From CAVQCJ01 sp963771835 (GTDB lineage Bacteria > Actinomycetota > Actinomycetes > Prado026): DNA of 64,000 bases. Position 1 is the first letter of the stretch, and every line of letters begins with the position of its first letter. Under the pieces are notes generated by a model that made no database searches, had not been told where the DNA came from, and saw only the letters and a list, made by a program, of their open reading frames with translations. Below are positions 60,164 through 64,000 of the stretch, piece after piece. Location of the stretch: NCBI GenBank assembly GCA_963771835.1, contig CAVYVA010000001.1, positions 620,001 to 684,000 of the forward strand, written 5' to 3'. Both the position numbers and the translations under genes were made by a program.

Positions 60164-61521
60164 AGCTCCTCCGGTTTGCGCAGGGCCGCCGCGAGCGCGG
60201 CCAGGTAGAGGCCGCCGCGATGGCCGTCGGTGACCCGGTGGTCCGCGGCGAGGGTGGCGGTCACCAGGGGCCGGACGGTGAGCATGTGGTCAACGGCCCA
60301 CGGCCGCTCCACCACGCGGCCCAGACCCAGCAGGGCGACCTGCGGCGGGTAGATCACGCCGTGCACCAGCTCGGCGCCCTGGTCGCCCAGGTTGGTGACG
60401 GTCAGGGTGGGGTCGGACATCTCCGACCCGCGCAGGCGCCCGGCCCGAGCCCGGGCCACCAGGTCCTTGAGCGCGGTCATCAGCTCGTCGAGGCCGAGGA
60501 GGTCCGCGTCGTGGATCGCCGGCGCCACCAGCCCTCCGCCGCGCAGCGAGACGGCGACCCCCAGGTGGACGTGGTCCGCGCGACGGAAGGCGCCGTCGAC
60601 GAAGAACCCGTTGACCTCCGGGACCGCGCGCGCGGCCAGCGCCGCCGCCTTGAGCAGCGCCGCCACGGGCAGCACCCGGTCGGCCACCGGGCGCCCGGAG
60701 TTGCGCTGCTCCAGCCAGTCGGTGAGGGCGGACAGGTCGACGGTCGTCTGCAGGTAGTAGTGCGGGATCTCCCGCTTCGACCGGGCCATGAGCTGCCCGA
60801 TCGCTGTGCGCATCGCGGCGGCCCGCTCCGCGGCGTCGGTGGCAGCGACGGGCGCACCGGCGGCCGGGGCGGGTCCGGCTTCGGCGCCGGCCTTCTTGCG
60901 GCGGGCGGCACCGTGCTTCGTCGCGGGACGCGGGGCCGACGCCGAGGCTGGGGCTGCGCTCGCCTCGACGTCGGCGACTGTGACGGCTCCGCCCGGCCCG
61001 GAGCCGCTGACCCCGGTGAGGTCGACGCCCAGCTCGGCCGCGCGCCGGCGCGCGAACGGCGAGGCGTCGACGCGAGCGGTCGCCGGCGAGCCCGGGACCG
61101 GGGTCCGGACGAAAGCCGACGCCTGCTCGACGTCGGCGCGCGTCACCGCCCCGTCCGGTCCGCTGCCCACCACGGCGGAGAGGTCGACGCCACGCTCGTG
61201 CGCCAGGTGCCGGACGACCGGTGTCACCGACGGTGCTTTCGCGCGTCCGACGGGGGCCGGCGGAGGTTCCGGCGTCCGGGCCGGTTCGAAGGACGCCAGC
61301 CGCGCCAGCGGCGTCCCGACCGGTACGGACGTCCCCGCCTGCACCAGCAGCTCCTCGACCCGGCCCTCCTCGAACACCTCGACGTCGATCGCCGACTTCA
61401 CCGTGTCGACGACGGCGACGACGTCGCCGCGGTGCACGACGTCGCCGGGGTGCACCAACCACTCGACCAGGGTGCCCTCGGTCATGTCGGCGCCCAGCGA
61501 GGGCATCCGGAACTCACCCAT
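60160..61521 (-). CDS. 2-oxoacid dehydrogenase E2 (dihydrolipoamide acyltransferase)
   Basis: A 453-residue E2. The lipoyl domain has the modified lysine in VDTVKSAIDVEV. Two peripheral-subunit-binding domains follow (VTPVVRHLAHERGVDLSAV; ASPFARRRAAELGVDLTGV), which is unusual in one chain, then an Ala/Pro linker. The catalytic domain has HYYLQTTVDLSALTDWL and the active site ADHRVTDGHRGG (His-x3-Asp-Gly). It transfers the acyl group from lipoamide to CoA. Start ATG 61521 overlaps the E1-beta stop by eight bases. Confidence 0.92.
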   Translation of the reverse strand: MGEFRMPSLGADMTEGTLVEWLVHPGDVVHRGDVVAVVDTVKSAIDVEVFEEGRVEELLVQAGTSVPVGTPLARLASFEPARTPEPPPAPVGRAKAPSVTPVVRHLAHERGVDLSAVVGSGPDGAVTRADVEQASAFVRTPVPGSPATARVDASPFARRRAAELGVDLTGVSGSGPGGAVTVADVEASAAPASASAPRPATKHGAARRKKAGAEAGPAPAAGAPVAATDAAERAAAMRTAIGQLMARSKREIPHYYLQTTVDLSALTDWLEQRNSGRPVADRVLPVAALLKAAALAARAVPEVNGFFVDGAFRRADHVHLGVAVSLRGGGLVAPAIHDADLLGLDELMTALKDLVARARAGRLRGSEMSDPTLTVTNLGDQGAELVHGVIYPPQVALLGLGRVVERPWAVDHMLTVRPLVTATLAADHRVTDGHRGGLYLAALAAALRKPEEL

Positions 61522-62512
61522 GGCCGACCATCGCCTCTTCGACAGCGGCGACGACCCGCTGCGCGCTCGGCAGCGCCGCCCGCTCGAGATGGGCGGCGTA
61601 CGGGATCGGCACCTCGACCGAGCACACGCGGCCGACCGGGGCGTCGAGGGAGTAGAAGCACTGCTCGGTGATCCGGGCCGACAGCTCGGCGGACAGCCCG
61701 ACGCTCCGCCAGCCCTCGTCGACGACCACCGCGCGGTGCGTGCGGCGCACCGACGCCATGACCGTGGCGTCGTCGAGGGGACGCAACGTCCGCAGGTCGA
61801 CCACCTCCGCGCTCACCCCGTCGGCGGCCAACGCCTCCGCCGCGTCCAGAACCGTCGGCAGGCTCCCGCCGTACGTCACCACGGTGACGTCGGTCCCGAC
61901 CCGGCGCACGGCGGCGGTGTCGATGTCCACGGCTGGGTCCCCGTCGGGGAGCGGACCCGAGACGTTGTACAGCCCACCGTGCTCGAAGACGATCACCGGG
62001 TCGGGGTCCTGCAGCGCCGTCCAGAGCATCCCCCGTGCGTCTGCGACGGTCGCGGGGGCGATCACGCGCAGGCCGGGCACGTGGGCGTACCACGCCTCGA
62101 ACGAGTGCGAGTGCTGCGCGGCCAGCTGGCGTCCGGCTCCGGTCGTCATGCGGACGACCAGCGGCACGTTCAGCTGCCCACCACTCATGTGCAGCAACGC
62201 AGCGGCGGTGTTCACGAGCTGGTCCATGGCCAGCATCGAGAAGTTGACCGTCATGATCTCGACGATGGGTCGCAGACCGCCGATGGCCGCCCCGATCCCG
62301 GCTCCCACGAACGCCGACTCCGACAGCGGCGCGTCCCGGACGCGTTCCTCGCCGAACTCCTCGAGCAGGCCCAGGCTCACCCCGAAGCCGCCACCGTAGC
62401 GGCCGACGTCCTCGCCCATGAGGAACACCCGCGGGTCGCGTCGCATCGCGTCGCGCATGGCCTCGCGGACCGCCTCGCGGTACGTCGTCGTCTGCTGCGC
62501 GGTGTCGGTCAT
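61514..62512 (-). CDS. 2-oxoacid dehydrogenase E1 beta subunit
   Basis: A 332-residue transketolase-like beta subunit: YREAVREAMRDAMRRDPRVF, MGEDVGRYGGGFGVSLGLLE, and the C-terminal ALAADGVSAEVVDLRTLRPL. It pairs with the alpha subunit to form the thiamine-diphosphate enzyme of a pyruvate, acetoin or branched-chain 2-oxoacid complex. ATG 62512 overlaps the alpha stop by four bases. Confidence 0.93.
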   Translation of the reverse strand: MTDTAQQTTTYREAVREAMRDAMRRDPRVFLMGEDVGRYGGGFGVSLGLLEEFGEERVRDAPLSESAFVGAGIGAAIGGLRPIVEIMTVNFSMLAMDQLVNTAAALLHMSGGQLNVPLVVRMTTGAGRQLAAQHSHSFEAWYAHVPGLRVIAPATVADARGMLWTALQDPDPVIVFEHGGLYNVSGPLPDGDPAVDIDTAAVRRVGTDVTVVTYGGSLPTVLDAAEALAADGVSAEVVDLRTLRPLDDATVMASVRRTHRAVVVDEGWRSVGLSAELSARITEQCFYSLDAPVGRVCSVEVPIPYAAHLERAALPSAQRVVAAVEEAMVGHG

Positions 62513-63489
62513 GACGCGCCTGCGCCACTGGTGACGAACCGGGTCAGGGCTTCCACCGGCTCGTCGGTACCGTTCTCGGCGAAGGCGACGGCGGCGTCCA
62601 CCTCGGCCGTCACCTCGGCCTCCATCGCGGTCAGCGTGTCGTCGTCCGCCCCGCCGCCGGCGCGCATCCGCTCGGCGAGGAGCAGCAGGGGGTCACGGGT
62701 GCGCCACTGCTCGACCTCCGCCTTCTCGCGGTAGCGGTCCGGGTCGTACATCGAGTGGGCGCGGAACCGGTAGGTCCTGGCCTCCAGGAAGACCGGTCCG
62801 CCGCCGTCCCGCACCAGCTCGACGGCCCGCCGCGCGGCCTCCCAGACCGCGACCACGTCCATGCCGTCGCAGGTCCAGGCGGGCACCTCGTACGAGGACG
62901 CCTTGATCGCCAGGTTGGTCTCGGACTCGGACCGGTCCAGGGCGGTGCCCATCGCGTACAGGTTGTTCTCGCACAGGAACAGCACCGGCAGCCGCCACAG
63001 CGCCGCGAGGTTCATCGACTCGTGGAACTCCCCCTCGGCCATCGCGCCCTCGCCGAAGAAGCAGACGGTGACGCGGTCCAGGCCGAGCATCCGGTCGGCC
63101 AGCCCCAGGCCCACCGCCAGCGGCAGCCCGCCGGCGACGATCGCGTTGCCGCCGTAGAACCGCGTCGGCGCGTGGAACAGGTGCATCGACCCGCCGTGGC
63201 CGCGGCAGACTCCTTCGACCCGTCCGAACATCTCGGCCATGACCGCATCCATCGGGACGCCACGGGCGAGGGCCTGGCCGTGGTCCCGGTACGTCGCCAC
63301 GACGGCATCGTCGGGACGCAGGTGCGGCAGCACTCCGGCCGCGACCGCCTCCTCCCCGATGTACAGGTGCAGGAAGCCACGGATCTTCGAGGCGCTGTAC
63401 AGCTCGGCGCAGCGCTCCTCGAACCGCCGGATCCGCAGCATCGAGCGGTAGAGCTCCAGCAGGTCGGGCCCGTGGGCCGAGACGGTCAC
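62509..63489 (-). CDS. 2-oxoacid dehydrogenase E1 alpha subunit
   Basis: A subunit of about 326 residues with the ThDP-binding motif GEGAMAEGEFHESMNLAALW...ENN, the active loop TYRDHGQALARGVPMDAVMA and RGHGGSMHLFH. The sequence GGSMHLF is typical of acetoin/pyruvate dehydrogenase E1-alpha. GTG 63489 is used because it makes the four-base overlap seen between other genes here; GTG 63498 is also open. Confidence 0.92.
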   Translation of the reverse strand: MTVSAHGPDLLELYRSMLRIRRFEERCAELYSASKIRGFLHLYIGEEAVAAGVLPHLRPDDAVVATYRDHGQALARGVPMDAVMAEMFGRVEGVCRGHGGSMHLFHAPTRFYGGNAIVAGGLPLAVGLGLADRMLGLDRVTVCFFGEGAMAEGEFHESMNLAALWRLPVLFLCENNLYAMGTALDRSESETNLAIKASSYEVPAWTCDGMDVVAVWEAARRAVELVRDGGGPVFLEARTYRFRAHSMYDPDRYREKAEVEQWRTRDPLLLLAERMRAGGGADDDTLTAMEAEVTAEVDAAVAFAENGTDEPVEALTRFVTSGAGAS

Positions 63490-64000
63490 GACGACCACCC
63501 CGCCGCCGGTTCCGCCACCGGTCCGGTCGGCGTCTCGAGCGCGGACACGTCCCCCTCGGGCAGGCCGAGGGCACGCGCCCTGAGCAGGCGACGCATGATC
63601 TTGCCGCTGCGCGTGTGCGGGAGGTCAGGGTCGAACGCGATCTCCCGCGGGGCGACCGCCGGGCCGAGGCGTTTGCGGGCGAACCCGTAGATCTGCGCCC
63701 GGAGCGCGTCATCGGGCTCGTACCCAGGTCGCAGCGAGACGTACGCCTTGACCACCTCGCCGGCCACCGGGTCCGGGACTCCGATGACCCCTGCCTCGGC
63801 GACCGCGGGGTGCTCCATCAGCACGCTCTCCACCTCGAACGGACCGATGAGGTGGCCGGCTGACTTGATCACGTCGTCGCCGCGCCCCACGAACCAGAAC
63901 CAGCCGTCCGCGTCCCGGCGCACCAGGTCGCCGGACAGGTACCACGAGCCCACGAACGACTCGCGGTAGCGCTCCTCGGCCCCCAGGTACGCGCGCATCA
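63486..64000 (-). CDS. Acyl-CoA (acetate-CoA) ligase, C-terminal part
   Basis: The window edge cuts this gene; 171 C-terminal residues are visible. They contain YLSGDLVRRDADGWFWFVGR and DDVIKSAGHLIGPFEVESVL, the hinge and C-terminal motifs of ANL adenylating enzymes, and the catalytic Lys in TRSGKIMRRLL. The VIKSAGHLIGPFEVES form is closest to acetyl-/medium-chain acyl-CoA synthetases. It makes acyl-CoA from acid, ATP and CoA. It lies directly upstream of, and is coupled to, E1-alpha. Confidence 0.88.
   Translation of the reverse strand, partial: MRAYLGAEERYRESFVGSWYLSGDLVRRDADGWFWFVGRGDDVIKSAGHLIGPFEVESVLMEHPAVAEAGVIGVPDPVAGEVVKAYVSLRPGYEPDDALRAQIYGFARKRLGPAVAPREIAFDPDLPHTRSGKIMRRLLRARALGLPEGDVSALETPTGPVAEPAAGWSS

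Noticed and set aside
1..64000. CRISPR arrays, rRNA genes or complete insertion sequences
   Set aside because: No regularly spaced repeats, no rRNA sequence and no transposase gene were seen.

Overview
The window comes from a high-GC Gram-positive bacterium of the class Actinomycetes. GC content is high with strong G/C bias at third codon positions, GTG starts are common, and most adjacent genes overlap by four bases (GTGA or ATGA). Several markers are typical of the group: a phosphatidylinositol mannoside (PIM) locus, an SsgA-like protein, an actinobacterial LexA (SOS) box in front of ruvC, and a roadblock/small-GTPase module. I cannot name a genus. The SsgA-like gene points to a relative of Frankia, Kineosporia, Geodermatophilus or Streptomyces rather than Mycobacterium.

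Layout. (1) 0.2-4.6 kb: a glycosyltransferase, then a minus-strand module of roadblock protein, DUF4388 protein, MglA/CvnD-like GTPase and a small protein. (2) 4.7-26.3 kb: a housekeeping block, mostly on the minus strand: aroE-mltG-ruvX-alaS, rarA, hisS-aspS with a metallo-hydrolase, then relA-apt-secF-secD-yajC-ruvB-ruvA-ruvC. A plus-strand cyclophilin/DUF349 pair faces relA. (3) 26.5-39.0 kb: a secreted helical repeat protein, yebC-pdxT-pdxS, a DUF3048 lipoprotein, the PIM genes (pimA, acyltransferase, pgsA), an EF-G-like GTPase, a HIT protein and thrS. (4) 39-48.7 kb: accessory genes, namely a PQQ-type glucose/sorbosone dehydrogenase, a membrane protein, a dienelactone-hydrolase-like protein, and a plus-strand operon of two Cys/His-repeat lipoproteins, a peptidoglycan-binding adaptor, a MacB-type ABC exporter and a NarL-type two-component system. 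(5) 49-54.6 kb: a decayed mobile-element region next to tRNA-Val(CAC), with truncated genes, repeats, small ORFs, a membrane protein and a vanadium haloperoxidase. (6) 54.8-57.6 kb: an SsgA-like gene, pabC-pabB, and tRNA-Gly, tRNA-Cys and tRNA-Val(GAC). (7) 57.5-64 kb: a tightly coupled minus-strand operon of acyl-CoA ligase (cut by the window edge), 2-oxoacid dehydrogenase E1-alpha, E1-beta and E2, acyl carrier protein, and a PEP-synthase-like enzyme.

Sequence quality matters here. Between about 16.7 and 25.5 kb nearly every essential gene (DUF349, relA, apt, secF, secD, yajC, ruvB, ruvA) is broken by single-base indels, although the protein is recognisable when frames are joined. Isolated indels of the same kind occur in the roadblock gene, ruvX, alaS, aspS and the DUF3048 gene. 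I read these as sequence errors, not true pseudogenes, and annotate the genes across the breaks.

The points most worth a second look are the acyl-CoA ligase/dehydrogenase/ACP/PEP-synthase operon, the paired Cys/His-repeat lipoproteins of the exporter operon, the tRNA-Val-adjacent island remnant with its repeats, and the PEP-synthase stop codon lying inside a tRNA gene.
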